26,791 bases of DNA from Actinomycetes bacterium (GCA_023404955.1 JAEXZY010000145.1:1-26791), one strand, 5' to 3'. Counted from the first letter of the stretch, positions 12,719-20,739 are shown. Notes: a model not told the origin generated them from the letters alone. Program-made: numbers and translations.

Positions 12719-13813
12719 ATGGCAGACATCCCCACGATCGGCGTCGAAGAGGAATTCCTCCTCGTCGATCCGGCGACGGGCGCACCGCTGCCCCGCAACC
12801 GCGAGGTCGCCGAGCACGCCGCCGAGTTGGGCATCGACCTGCAACTCGAACTCACCAGCTGTCAGATCGAGACCGCGACGGACGTGGCGCACACCACCGA
12901 TGAACTCCACGGCGCGTTGGTACGGCTGCGGCGCTCCGCAGCCGACGCCGCTGATCGGGCCGGCGCCCAGCTGCTCGCCGTGGGTTTGCCGCCCACGTTG
13001 CCGCACGACTTCCCGATCACCGACACACCGCGCTACCGCGACATCGGCGACCGGTTCGGGATGATCGCCCACGAGCAGGGCATCTGCGGGTGCCACGTCC
13101 ACGTCGCCGTCCCTGACCGGGACGCGGCGGTCGCGGTGTCGAACCGCCTGCGCCCGTGGCTGCCGGCGCTGCTCGCGTTGACCGCGAACTCGGCGATCTA
13201 CCGCAACGCCGACACCGGCCACTCGAGCTGGCGCAGCGTGCTATGGGCGCGGTGGCCGAGCGCCGGACCGCCGCCGCACTTCGACTCCGCCGCGGACTAC
13301 GACGCCGCGGTGCAGATGCTGGTGCAGTCCGAGGTCATCCGCGACGACGGCATGGTCTATTGGGATGTGCGGCCGTCGGCGGATTTTCCGACCGTCGAGA
13401 TTCGCGTCGCCGACGTGCCCGCGACGGTAAGGGAGACAGTCCTGCTGGCGGCGCTGTCCCGCGCAGCGGTGATGACCGCGCTCGCGGAGGAAGAGGGCGG
13501 TGTCGCGCAGCCGTCAGTGGATGCGTGGACGCTGAAGGCGGCGTACTGGAAGGCCGCACGTGACGGTCTGGACGGAACCGGTGTCGACCTGCGCAGCAAC
13601 ACCGCCGCGCCCGTACAGACGCTGCTGCAGCACCTCGTCGACTGGGTGCGTCCGGCGCTGGAGATCACCGGCGACGGTGACGTGGTGCGCCGCGGGTTGA
13701 CGGAGGTCGCCGACCGGGGCAACGGTGCGATGCGGCAACGCCAGGCCTGGCGGCGCCGACACGACATGCGCGACGTGCTGGCGGTGGCGGCCGACGCCAC
13801 GCTGGAGTTCTAG
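12719..13813 (+). CDS. YbdK-type carboxylate-amine (glutamate-cysteine) ligase
   Basis: A 364-aa member of the GCS2 family, which makes gamma-glutamyl amide bonds with ATP. It begins IPTIGVEEEFLLVDPATG, the metal/ATP-binding IGVEEE motif, and has CGCHVHVAVPDRD (conserved HVHV) and PTVEIRVADVP (conserved E-x-R). Mycobacteria use mycothiol rather than glutathione, so the true acceptor may not be free cysteine. The start is ATG 12719; a GTG at 12668 lies inside a strong hairpin and would add a poorly conserved extension. The stop TAG shares bases with the convergent rskA stop (CTAG). Confidence 0.9.
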   Translation: MADIPTIGVEEEFLLVDPATGAPLPRNREVAEHAAELGIDLQLELTSCQIETATDVAHTTDELHGALVRLRRSAADAADRAGAQLLAVGLPPTLPHDFPITDTPRYRDIGDRFGMIAHEQGICGCHVHVAVPDRDAAVAVSNRLRPWLPALLALTANSAIYRNADTGHSSWRSVLWARWPSAGPPPHFDSAADYDAAVQMLVQSEVIRDDGMVYWDVRPSADFPTVEIRVADVPATVRETVLLAALSRAAVMTALAEEEGGVAQPSVDAWTLKAAYWKAARDGLDGTGVDLRSNTAAPVQTLLQHLVDWVRPALEITGDGDVVRRGLTEVADRGNGAMRQRQAWRRRHDMRDVLAVAADATLEF

Positions 13814-14532
13814 ACCAGCGGGAGTTGTGCGAAGACCGGCGTGGTGGGTTCCTTCGACCCACCGGGCGGCTCGACGGTGAACGCCAGCGACTTCGAGGAG
13901 CCGAGATCTGGCAGCACCGCCGTCGTCGACGGCGTGACCGCGCCGGCATCCATCGTGCCCGCCGAGTGTGGACCGTCTGCTGCGACGAGCCACATCTGGT
14001 ACACCGTTCCCGGCTTGGGCGGCGTCACGTTGTTCATCACGAGCACGCCGGAGTCACGCTCTCGGGAGAACACCAGGGTCGCGGTGCCTCCGCCGGGAAT
14101 GTCACCCGAGACGGTGCGAACATCGGGCGCGGCGAAGATCTGGTCGGTCGTCGACTCCGAAGCGCTGGGGCGCATCGCGACTCCCACCCCCAGGGCGCCG
14201 AGGCCGACAGCCACCACGGCCGCGGCGGCGAGCACGACCGTGGCCCAGCGTCGCCGTTTCGGCCCGAGGGAACGGACCGGGCCGCCACCACGGCCGTCGC
14301 GCTGAATCTGGCTCAGCACCTGTGCACGCAGTTCGGGCGGGGGTTCGACGGCGGTGGCCTCGGCGATCACCGCCATCGTCTCGCGCACGGCGCGCACTTC
14401 GGCGCGGAAAGCTTCGGCCACGTCGGGCGAGACGTCGCGGAGCCGACGATCGATGTCGTCGACCTCTTTGTCGCTGAGCGCATGCAGCGCATAGGGCGTC
14501 GCAAGCGTCAGCAGCTCTTCCGGGCTGGTCAT
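13810..14532 (-). CDS. rskA: Anti-sigma-K factor RskA
   Basis: A 240-aa membrane-bound anti-sigma factor. The cytosolic N-terminus (LATPYALHALSDKEVDDIDRRL) would hold SigK, one membrane helix lies at about residues 101-123 (WATVVLAAAAVVAVGLGALG), and an extracytoplasmic RskA domain follows with SGVLVMNN, GTVYQMWLV and LAFTVEPPGGS. In M. tuberculosis proteolysis of RskA frees SigK. The ATG 14532 overlaps the TGA of sigK (ATGA), so the two are translationally coupled. Confidence 0.95.
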   Translation of the reverse strand: MTSPEELLTLATPYALHALSDKEVDDIDRRLRDVSPDVAEAFRAEVRAVRETMAVIAEATAVEPPPELRAQVLSQIQRDGRGGGPVRSLGPKRRRWATVVLAAAAVVAVGLGALGVGVAMRPSASESTTDQIFAAPDVRTVSGDIPGGGTATLVFSRERDSGVLVMNNVTPPKPGTVYQMWLVAADGPHSAGTMDAGAVTPSTTAVLPDLGSSKSLAFTVEPPGGSKEPTTPVFAQLPLV

Positions 14533-15137
14533 GTCACCCCCAGGCATCGGCGGAGACCGCGAATGGCGTCACGCATCCGCGACTTGATAGTGGCAAGGTT
14601 CGTCGAGAGACGCTCGGAAACCTGCACATAGGTAAGACCGTCGTAATACGCGAGCTGAATGCATTCGCGTTGGGTGTCGGTGAGCGATCCGAGGCACGCC
14701 GCGACCTGGCGCCGCTCCTCGTCGAGAATCACCTCGTCGGCGACGTGATCGGTGGGCGGCTCGATGTTGGCCGCGCCGTACCGGGATTCCCGGGTGCTGG
14801 CGGCCTGCTCGGAGCGCACGCGATCGACCGCACGCCGGTGCGCCAGGGTCATCAGCCACGCCAGCGGTGAACCCGCCGCCGGATCGTAGGTGTGCGCGTT
14901 GCGCCAGACCTGCAGGTAGATGTCCTGGGTCGTTTCTTCGCTGTATCCCGGATCGCGCAGAACGCGCACGACCAGACCGAAGACCCGCGACCGGGTCTGG
15001 TCGTAGAGAGTCGCAAAGGCGTCCACGTCCTGGCGGGCCACCTGGCGCAGCAAAGCGTCGAGTTCGGCGGTCACGAGCGGTAGCCTAGCGGCTGCCGATC
15101 GGCCGTCGGTCGACGTCGTGGGCAAGACTGCCGTCAT
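14529..15137 (-). CDS. sigK: ECF RNA polymerase sigma factor SigK
   Basis: A 202-aa ECF sigma factor. Region 2 (about residues 45-110) includes YDQTRSRVFGLVVRVLRD, GYSEETTQDIYLQVWRNA and AWLMTLAHRRAVDRVR; region 4 (about 145-200) includes LTDTQRECIQLAYYDGLTYVQVSERL and NLATIKSRMRDAIRGLR. It closely resembles mycobacterial SigK, which controls secreted antigens and its own operon. The start ATG 15137 has GAGGA 6 nt upstream. It lies 16 bp after the DUF1365 gene and is followed by rskA, the usual order. Confidence 0.95.
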   Translation of the reverse strand: MTAVLPTTSTDGRSAAARLPLVTAELDALLRQVARQDVDAFATLYDQTRSRVFGLVVRVLRDPGYSEETTQDIYLQVWRNAHTYDPAAGSPLAWLMTLAHRRAVDRVRSEQAASTRESRYGAANIEPPTDHVADEVILDEERRQVAACLGSLTDTQRECIQLAYYDGLTYVQVSERLSTNLATIKSRMRDAIRGLRRCLGVT

Positions 15138-15153
15138 CAGGTGTCCTCGATGA

Positions 15154-15912
15154 TCACGAGTGATACACCTTCTCCCGCTCCTCGGAGGGGTGCGGAACCA
15201 TTGGGACGCGGCGCAGGCGCAACAGGGTGCCCTGCACCCGCATGCTCAGCGAGTTCATCTTCGGTGCCAGCGGCGACACGATCTGCAGCGCCATGATCTG
15301 CGCGATGCCAGCAGCCCGACGATCACCGCGCATCGTCACGACGAACGCGGGATGGTTTTCGCGGTGCAGCGAGATGCGCACGTCGAGGCGCTCGTCCGGG
15401 CGCGGAGCATTGATGAGGTAATGACCGTCGACGTCGTTGAACGGCGAGACGTACAGCTTCTTGGTGACCATCGCGGGCCAGTCGCCTGACGGAGGCAACA
15501 GGTAGGCGTGTCGCTCACCGCAGCTGTTCTGCACCTCGACGACGACATGCCGGAGCGCGCCGTCCGGGCCGTGGCACCAGTAGAAGGTGAACGGGTTGAA
15601 CACCGAACCGAGCACGCGGGGCTGCAGCAAAGCGGTGACGCGGCCGCCGGACAGGTCGATGCCTTTGTCGGCGAGAAAGGCATCGACGCGACCGCGCAGC
15701 GTGTCGACGGGGGCCGGCCACAGATGGTCGGCCGGGTCGAAGGTCGCGAAGGGGCGAAGCAATCCCGGCACGTGCGGTATGTCATCGAGGTCGATCAGCC
15801 AGCTGTAGCTGCGGTGCTCGAAATAGTGATGCACCGGCGCACGCCGCAGGTGCGTGATCCGGGTGCGGTAGAGCGCCGCGGTCGTGTCCGCAGCGCCGCC
15901 CTGTTGTTCCAC
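15154..15912 (-). CDS. DUF1365-family protein (Rv0448c-like)
   Basis: A 252-aa protein containing ALYRTRITHLRRAPVHHYFE, SYSWLIDLDD, VFNPFTFYWCH, VEVQNSCGERHAYLL and KKLYVSPFND, all typical of DUF1365. In other bacteria the family sits with an FAD amine oxidase and a cyclopropane synthase-like gene and is linked to fatty-acid modification, but its reaction is not established. The start GTG 15912 is preferred over an upstream ATG at 16044 because it avoids a 77-bp overlap and follows a SigK-like promoter with a 7-nt gap. It heads the sigK-rskA operon. Confidence 0.88.
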   Translation of the reverse strand: MEQQGGAADTTAALYRTRITHLRRAPVHHYFEHRSYSWLIDLDDIPHVPGLLRPFATFDPADHLWPAPVDTLRGRVDAFLADKGIDLSGGRVTALLQPRVLGSVFNPFTFYWCHGPDGALRHVVVEVQNSCGERHAYLLPPSGDWPAMVTKKLYVSPFNDVDGHYLINAPRPDERLDVRISLHRENHPAFVVTMRGDRRAAGIAQIMALQIVSPLAPKMNSLSMRVQGTLLRLRRVPMVPHPSEEREKVYHS

Positions 15913-15919
15913 ACCCGGT

Positions 15920-15946
15920 ATTCGGAGCGGGCCGGGTTGCGGATTG
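15920..15946 (-). promoter_or_regulatory. SigK-like promoter CAATCC-N15-CCGAAT
   Basis: On the minus strand CAATCC (15946-15941) and CCGAAT (15925-15920) resemble the published mycobacterial SigK promoter CCATCC-N16/17-CCGAAT: the -10 is exact, the -35 has one mismatch and the spacer is slightly short. Transcription would begin at or next to GTG 15912, giving a leaderless, autoregulated operon. Confidence 0.5.
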
Positions 15947-15967
15947 CGTCCCGATGGTGTCTCTGTG

Positions 15968-17032
15968 TCAGTCGCGGTTCCAGGACCGAGCGGCGTGTAC
16001 CAATCCCTGCACCAGAGCCGAGGTGGCGGGAGCCAAGCCGTCATCGCCCGGCAGGCCGCTGCGGGGGCTGATGCCGCGCACCCTGGACGAGAGTTCCAGT
16101 TGGGCGCCGCCCCCGCTCATGCGATTGACCGGATTGTCCGGGTGCAGGCCGCGCAGTTCGCGCGGGATCGCGTCGAGGTCGGTGACCACCCGGTAGCCGG
16201 GGATGGCGATGTGATCGGCCAGGTGCTGCGCGAGTGCCCGGTTACGGCCGCCGGCCAGCAGCTCGGTGCTGCGCCCGATCCGGCCGTACCCGTGAAGGGA
16301 CACGGCAACCTCGACGTGGTCGAGGAAGTCCGCGAGGCGGGGGGAGTGCGCCGGATCGTAGAGCGCCGACGCGAGGTGGTGCGGGTAGCGGTCGGGGTGG
16401 TGCACGACGTAGAGCGACGCGTCCGCCGCATCGGCGGCGCGGCGGGCGATCACATCCGTCATCTGCTCGAGCCCGCCGCCGTGGATGGCCAGGAATCCGA
16501 AGCGTGACCGCAGCGTGGCGTCCTCGGTGACTCCGGGGGTGGCTAGGAGTTCTGAAAAAGATTGCGGGGCAACCGAATTCGTGTCTGCGTCGCGGCGCGG
16601 CCATCGTGTCGGGTCCCATCGCTGGAGGAAATCGATCCACCGGTGGGGCAGGCCGTGGTGGTGGGCACCCTCGAGGATCCGTTCCAGGTAACCGGGGCGC
16701 GGTGGTCCCGGTTCGACGCGGTGGTCGATGTAGACCCAGGCGGTGCGCTGGCCGTGGGCGGTGTGCACGGTCAGCGCGTCGCGGCGATAGCGCACGGGCA
16801 CGCCTTCGGCGCTGTCCAATGTCGCCAGGTCGTGATCGGAGACGCGCCACAGCACGCCGTGCACCACCCCGCCCGGTTGCGGTTCGACGGTGGCGACCCC
16901 GCGTTCGTTGATCAGCCAGTCGTGGTCGGCCAACGTTGCGGGCTGCGGATCGGTGGCATCGGGGCAGCGCTGCGCCATCTGCCGCACCGACAGATTCGAG
17001 CCGTACGCGAAGTAGTGGTGTCGCGCGGTCAT
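15968..17032 (-). CDS. Fusion: gamma-glutamylcyclotransferase-like + poly-gamma-glutamate hydrolase
   Basis: A 354-aa two-domain protein. Residues 1-140 are a GGCT-like fold with the FAYGSNLS glycine loop (8-15) and a candidate catalytic E76 in LDSAEGVP. Residues 175-354 match the phage-type poly-gamma-glutamate hydrolase family: zinc ligands H184 and E189 in AIHGGGLEQMTD and H247 in VSLHGYG, and a candidate catalytic E313 in GGGAQLELSSRVR. The first domain would release 5-oxoproline from a gamma-glutamyl amine; the second cuts gamma-glutamyl bonds in polymer. Start ATG 17032 follows the Nramp stop with no gap (TGAATG). No frame disruption is seen between the domains. Confidence 0.85.
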   Translation of the reverse strand: MTARHHYFAYGSNLSVRQMAQRCPDATDPQPATLADHDWLINERGVATVEPQPGGVVHGVLWRVSDHDLATLDSAEGVPVRYRRDALTVHTAHGQRTAWVYIDHRVEPGPPRPGYLERILEGAHHHGLPHRWIDFLQRWDPTRWPRRDADTNSVAPQSFSELLATPGVTEDATLRSRFGFLAIHGGGLEQMTDVIARRAADAADASLYVVHHPDRYPHHLASALYDPAHSPRLADFLDHVEVAVSLHGYGRIGRSTELLAGGRNRALAQHLADHIAIPGYRVVTDLDAIPRELRGLHPDNPVNRMSGGGAQLELSSRVRGISPRSGLPGDDGLAPATSALVQGLVHAARSWNRD

Positions 17033-18259
17033 TCAGCCGGTCAGCGTGAGGTAGATGAGCACCACATTGAGCACACTAATCAGCCCGGCCACGAGCCAGC
17101 CCAGGGTCGTGGTCACGCGACGGTTGACGTCGGCACCCATCAGCGAGCGGTCGCTGGTCAGCCGGATCAGGGGAATGAGCGCGAACGGAATGCCGAACGA
17201 CAGCACCACCTGCGACAACACCAGCGCGCGGCTCGGATCCACACCGGCCGCCAGCACCGCCAACGCGGGTAGCAGCGTGATCAGCCGGCGGGTCACCAGC
17301 GGTACCGACCGGCTCAAGAGACCGTCCATGATCATCGCTCCGGCATAGGCTCCGACCGACGACGACGCGAGCCCGGACGCGAGCAGTCCGATCGCGAACA
17401 GCAGCGCGACCGTGTGGCCGAGCGTGCTCTGCACCGCGGCGAAGGCCCCTTCGATCGAGTCGGTGTCCGCGATCCCCTGCAGGGTGGTCGCGGCCACCAG
17501 CAGCATCGACAGGTTCACCGCGCCGGCGACCAGCATCGCGGCGCCGACATCCCAGCGGGTGGCGCGCAGCAGTGCTTTGCGCCGAGGCCCTGGCGCGTGA
17601 TGCCCGTGCCGGTCGCGCGCCAGTCCCGAGTGCAGGTACACCGCGTGGGGCATCACCGTCGCGCCGAGCATTGCGGCCGCCAGCAAGATGCTCTCCGCAC
17701 CGTCGAAGCGCGGCACGAGCCCGCCGAGGGCCTGGCCGGCGGGGGGAGGTGCGGCGAACAGGCTGGTGAAGAAGCCGATGGCAATGACCGCCAACAGGCC
17801 GGTGATGACCCGCTCGAACACGGATTGGCCGCGGCGGTCTTTGACGAGGAGCAGGACCAGTGAGACGGCCCCGGTGATCACCCCGCCGACCAGCAGCGGC
17901 AGGTCGAACAACAGGTACAGCGCAATGGCGCCGCCCACGACTTCGGCGAGATCGGTCGCCATCGCGACCAGCTCGGCCTGTATCCAGTACGCCAGCCGCG
18001 TCGGCCTGCTCATCCGGTCGGCCACGGCCTCCGGCAGCGAGCAGCCCGTCACCAGGCCGAGCTTGGCGGACAGGTACTGCACCAGGCACGCCATCAGATT
18101 GGCGACGACGATCACCCAGACGAGCAGGAACCCGAACTGCGCTCCCGCGCTGACATTCGCCGCGACGTTGCCGGGGTCGACGTAGGCGATGGCCGCGACG
18201 AAGGCGGGGCCGAGCAGCAGCCACAGGGGCCGAATCGGCGCTGCGGCGTCGGGCTTCAC
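17033..18259 (-). CDS. mntH: Nramp-family Mn(II)/divalent metal transporter
   Basis: A 408-aa proton-coupled metal importer of the cytoplasmic membrane with about eleven helices. The metal-binding motifs are present: DPGN in helix 1 (residues 28-31) and MPHAVYLHS in helix 6. The start is GTG 18259, with AAGGA 6 nt upstream; a TTG at 18265 would have no spacing to this site. A half-conserved DtxR-family box (18298-18316) lies about 40 bp upstream, so control by MntR or IdeR is likely. The next gene (GGCT fusion) starts directly after its stop. Confidence 0.92.
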   Translation of the reverse strand: MKPDAAAPIRPLWLLLGPAFVAAIAYVDPGNVAANVSAGAQFGFLLVWVIVVANLMACLVQYLSAKLGLVTGCSLPEAVADRMSRPTRLAYWIQAELVAMATDLAEVVGGAIALYLLFDLPLLVGGVITGAVSLVLLLVKDRRGQSVFERVITGLLAVIAIGFFTSLFAAPPPAGQALGGLVPRFDGAESILLAAAMLGATVMPHAVYLHSGLARDRHGHHAPGPRRKALLRATRWDVGAAMLVAGAVNLSMLLVAATTLQGIADTDSIEGAFAAVQSTLGHTVALLFAIGLLASGLASSSVGAYAGAMIMDGLLSRSVPLVTRRLITLLPALAVLAAGVDPSRALVLSQVVLSFGIPFALIPLIRLTSDRSLMGADVNRRVTTTLGWLVAGLISVLNVVLIYLTLTG

Positions 18260-18297
18260 CCGCAATCCTTTTCTGTTCGATGAAGCGAAGAGAAAAG

Positions 18298-18316
18298 TTA
18301 GGTTAGCCGAAAATCC
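18298..18316. promoter_or_regulatory. DtxR-family (IdeR/MntR-type) metal box candidate
   Basis: TTAGGTTAGCC on the plus strand matches one half plus the centre of the 19-bp IdeR consensus TTAGGTTAGGCTAACCTAA; overall 14 of 19 positions agree. It lies upstream of the metal transporter, where a manganese or iron repressor site is expected. Confidence 0.5.
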
Positions 18317-18352
18317 GACGACGTCGCAACGCGTCCCGGTGCGCGCCGCGGG

Positions 18353-18583
18353 TCAGGGCAGGTAGCCGAACGCCCCGAATGGGAAGTAGTCACCGCCCTG
18401 CCAGCCGCCCCAGTTCCAGGGCGGGGGCGTCGCAGTGATCTGTGTGCTGCCGTTGGTCTCGCAGTATGTGATCGTCTTGCCGACGTCGCTGCACTTCGGC
18501 ATCGCTGCCGCTGCGCCCGCTCCGGCCAGGGCGATCGTGGCGCCCGCACCGGCGAGTGCCACGCAGGTCAAGACTCGACGCAT
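18353..18583 (-). CDS. Small secreted mycobacterial protein, signal peptide, two Cys
   Basis: A 76-aa protein with an N-terminal signal peptide (RRVLTCVALAGAGATIALAG, cleavage likely after the AAA-A run near residue 27). The mature part is about 49 aa with two cysteines (PKCSDVG, TYCETNG), which could form one disulfide, and a tail rich in Trp, Gly and Phe (WNWGGWQGG, FPFGAFGYLP). The family function is unknown. It follows a similar small secreted gene by 10 bp; the two look like tandem paralogues. Confidence 0.75.
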   Translation of the reverse strand: MRRVLTCVALAGAGATIALAGAGAAAAMPKCSDVGKTITYCETNGSTQITATPPPWNWGGWQGGDYFPFGAFGYLP

Positions 18584-18593
18584 GATCGTCGGC

Positions 18594-18842
18594 TCACATC
18601 ACGTACGGGCCGTAGCCCCAGCCGAAGCCACCCTCCCACGGCTCGGCGTAGACGCCGGGACGGGAATCGACCTGCGAGTTGCCCGGCGACTGGCAGACGG
18701 TGTTCGCGCCGCCCTGGAAACCGCCACCCTGCCCGGTCTCCACGCAGGACGGCTGGGCCAGCGCAGCGGGTGCGGCCGCGATTGCGAGTGAGGCTCCGCC
18801 GGCGACGAGCACAGCGGCGAAAGTGGTGAGGCGGGCCTTCAT
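18594..18842 (-). CDS. Small secreted mycobacterial protein, paralogue of the next gene
   Basis: An 82-aa protein with a signal peptide (KARLTTFAAVLVAGGASLA, ending ALA-Q near residue 29). The mature part has two cysteines (PSCVETG, TVCQSPG), a conserved NSQV-like segment and an aromatic, glycine-rich end (WEGGFGWGYGPYVM). The ATG 18842 has AAAGGA a few nt upstream. It shares layout with the following gene at 18583. The function is unknown. Confidence 0.75.
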   Translation of the reverse strand: MKARLTTFAAVLVAGGASLAIAAAPAALAQPSCVETGQGGGFQGGANTVCQSPGNSQVDSRPGVYAEPWEGGFGWGYGPYVM

Positions 18843-18862
18843 GCGGAGTCCTTTCAGCAGAT

Positions 18863-19939
18863 TCAGGGCTTAGCGTACAGACCTTTGCCAGTCACGGGAG
18901 GTAAGTCGAGCGCGGTCACGATCCCCGGCGCCGCATCGATCACCGCAGGGATCGCGTTCACCACGCGCGCGGCCGTGGCCACCAGGCCGGCGTGGTTGTG
19001 ATCGCCGTTGGGACTGCTCAGGCACAGGTCCACCGTGTATGAAGGTTCGCCGGTGATCTCGATGCGATAGGAACCGCCGTGCTGCGCGGGCTGCGGCCAG
19101 TCGGGGCAGAGGTCGTCGCGCAGCCGGGTGACGTGTTCGAGGACCACCGCGACCTCACCGTCTTTCATGCCGCGCACCTCAAAACGGATTGCCGCAGTGG
19201 TCCCTTCGGCGATGTGCCCTGAGGCGATGTCGAAGGACTCCGGTGCGGGCACCCGGGTGTGGGTTTCGGTGACCTCGTCCAGTTCCAGTCCGAGGCCCGC
19301 GGCCAGTTGCCGCACCACCGAACCCCAGGCCAGGCTCAGGACGCCGGGCATCAGCAGCATCGGAGTCTCGTCGAGGCTGCCGCCGAACCCCATGACGTCG
19401 AACATCACGGTCGCACTGTCATAGGTGTCGTAGTTGATGATCTCCATGCAGCGGATCTGCTGGACGCTCTGACAGGTGCCTGCCAAAGCCATCGGGAGCA
19501 GATCGTTCGCGAAACCGGGATCGATGCCATTAACGAACACGCTGGCATTGCCAGCCTTCGCGGCCTCCTCGATCGGGGTCACCATCTCGTCGGGTAACAC
19601 TCCCCAGGGGTACTGGAGGAACACCGCGCTACTGCCGACGACGTTGATGCCGGCGGCCAGGATGCGTCGGTAGTCCTCGAGCGCCTCGGGTAACCGGTTG
19701 TCGGCCATCGCCGTGTAGACCGCGCAGTCCGGAGCGGTGGCGATGACGGCGTCGAGATCGGTGGTGGCCAGCACCCCGGTCGTGACCCCGAGCCCGGCCA
19801 GTTCGCCGGCGTCGGTGCCGGCCTTGGCGTCCGAGGACACCCACACCGCGGTCAGCTCGAACTTCGGGTCCGAGATCAATTGCGCCAGAGCATGTTTGCC
19901 GACGTTGCCGGTTCCGATGGCGGCGAAGCGAATCGTCAT
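18863..19939 (-). CDS. Dihydrodipicolinate-reductase-like NAD(P)-dependent oxidoreductase
   Basis: A 358-aa protein with an N-terminal Rossmann fold (FAAIGTGNVGKHAL, the GxGxxG motif) and a C-terminal alpha/beta domain. It resembles the diaminopentanoate dehydrogenase/DapB-like group that is expanded in mycobacteria; the substrate is unknown. The ATG 19939 has AAGGA about 5 nt upstream; a GTG at 19951 that overlaps the SDR stop is the alternative. It follows the SDR gene, so the two probably act in one pathway, perhaps of steroid or lipid turnover, but that is a guess. Confidence 0.85.
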   Translation of the reverse strand: MTIRFAAIGTGNVGKHALAQLISDPKFELTAVWVSSDAKAGTDAGELAGLGVTTGVLATTDLDAVIATAPDCAVYTAMADNRLPEALEDYRRILAAGINVVGSSAVFLQYPWGVLPDEMVTPIEEAAKAGNASVFVNGIDPGFANDLLPMALAGTCQSVQQIRCMEIINYDTYDSATVMFDVMGFGGSLDETPMLLMPGVLSLAWGSVVRQLAAGLGLELDEVTETHTRVPAPESFDIASGHIAEGTTAAIRFEVRGMKDGEVAVVLEHVTRLRDDLCPDWPQPAQHGGSYRIEITGEPSYTVDLCLSSPNGDHNHAGLVATAARVVNAIPAVIDAAPGIVTALDLPPVTGKGLYAKP

Positions 19940-19947
19940 GGTGTCCT

Positions 19948-20739
19948 TCACAGATCGGGGATGGGCAGTTCGAGGTTCGGGTGGGTGATGCCACCGTCGA
20001 CCTCGAGGGTCTTGCCGGTGAGGTAGGCGCCGGCCGGCGACGCGAGGTAGACCGCTGCCGCGGCGATGTCGAGCGGATCGCCGAGCCGGCGCATCGGTGT
20101 GGCCTTCTCCATCGGCGTTCGCAGCGCGTCATTGCTGGCGACGATGTCGAGCGCTGAGGTCAGGATCGAGCCGGGTGCGATCGCGTTGACGCGAATGCGT
20201 GGCGCGAGGTCGAGCGCCGAGAGGCGGGTGTAGTGGGCCAGGGCGGCCTTCGCCGTGCCGTAGGCCGCGAAGCCACGTCCGGCCACGCGCGACATCGTGG
20301 AGGTGATGTTGATGATGCTGCCGCCACCGGAGTGTTCGAGCATCAGGGGCGCCGCGGCGAGCGTCAAGGCATGGGCGGTCGCGACGTTGAAGGCGAACGC
20401 GTCGCGCAGATCCTTGGTGGACGTGCTCAACAGTGCGTTCGGCATGGTCCCGCCGACGTTGTTGACGACGATGTCTAGTCTTCCGAACGCCTCGACCGCC
20501 TGGGCCGCCAGGGCCGCGGTGTCCTCGGCGCGGGCGAGGTCGGCGACCACGATGTGCGCCCGCCGGCCGGTGGCGGCGACCTGCTCGGCCACCTCTTCCA
20601 GCTGGGCCTTGGTACGGGCCGAGATCAGCACGTCAGCGCCCGCTTCGGCGAAGGCGACGGCCATCGCCGCGCCAAGGCCGCGGCCCGCGCCCGTCACTAC
20701 GGCCACCTGATCGTCGAGCCGGAATCTGTCCAGAATCAC
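19948..20739 (-). CDS. Short-chain dehydrogenase/reductase (SDR)
   Basis: A 263-aa classical SDR, NAD(P)-dependent alcohol/ketone oxidoreductase. It has the cofactor motif TGAGRGLG near the N-terminus, NNVGG, the catalytic serine in ITSTMS, the Y-x3-K in YGTAKAA and the PGS loop. The substrate is unknown. The start GTG 20739 (giving ILDRFRLDDQ) has TAGCGT 7 nt upstream and no Shine-Dalgarno; GTG 20748 is the longer alternative. It is the first gene of a two-gene unit with the DapB-like oxidoreductase. Confidence 0.92.
   Translation of the reverse strand: MILDRFRLDDQVAVVTGAGRGLGAAMAVAFAEAGADVLISARTKAQLEEVAEQVAATGRRAHIVVADLARAEDTAALAAQAVEAFGRLDIVVNNVGGTMPNALLSTSTKDLRDAFAFNVATAHALTLAAAPLMLEHSGGGSIINITSTMSRVAGRGFAAYGTAKAALAHYTRLSALDLAPRIRVNAIAPGSILTSALDIVASNDALRTPMEKATPMRRLGDPLDIAAAAVYLASPAGAYLTGKTLEVDGGITHPNLELPIPDL

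Noticed and set aside
15913..16044. Longer DUF1365 protein starting at 16044
   Set aside because: It would overlap the upstream gene by 77 bp and cover the SigK-like promoter; family similarity starts after GTG 15912.
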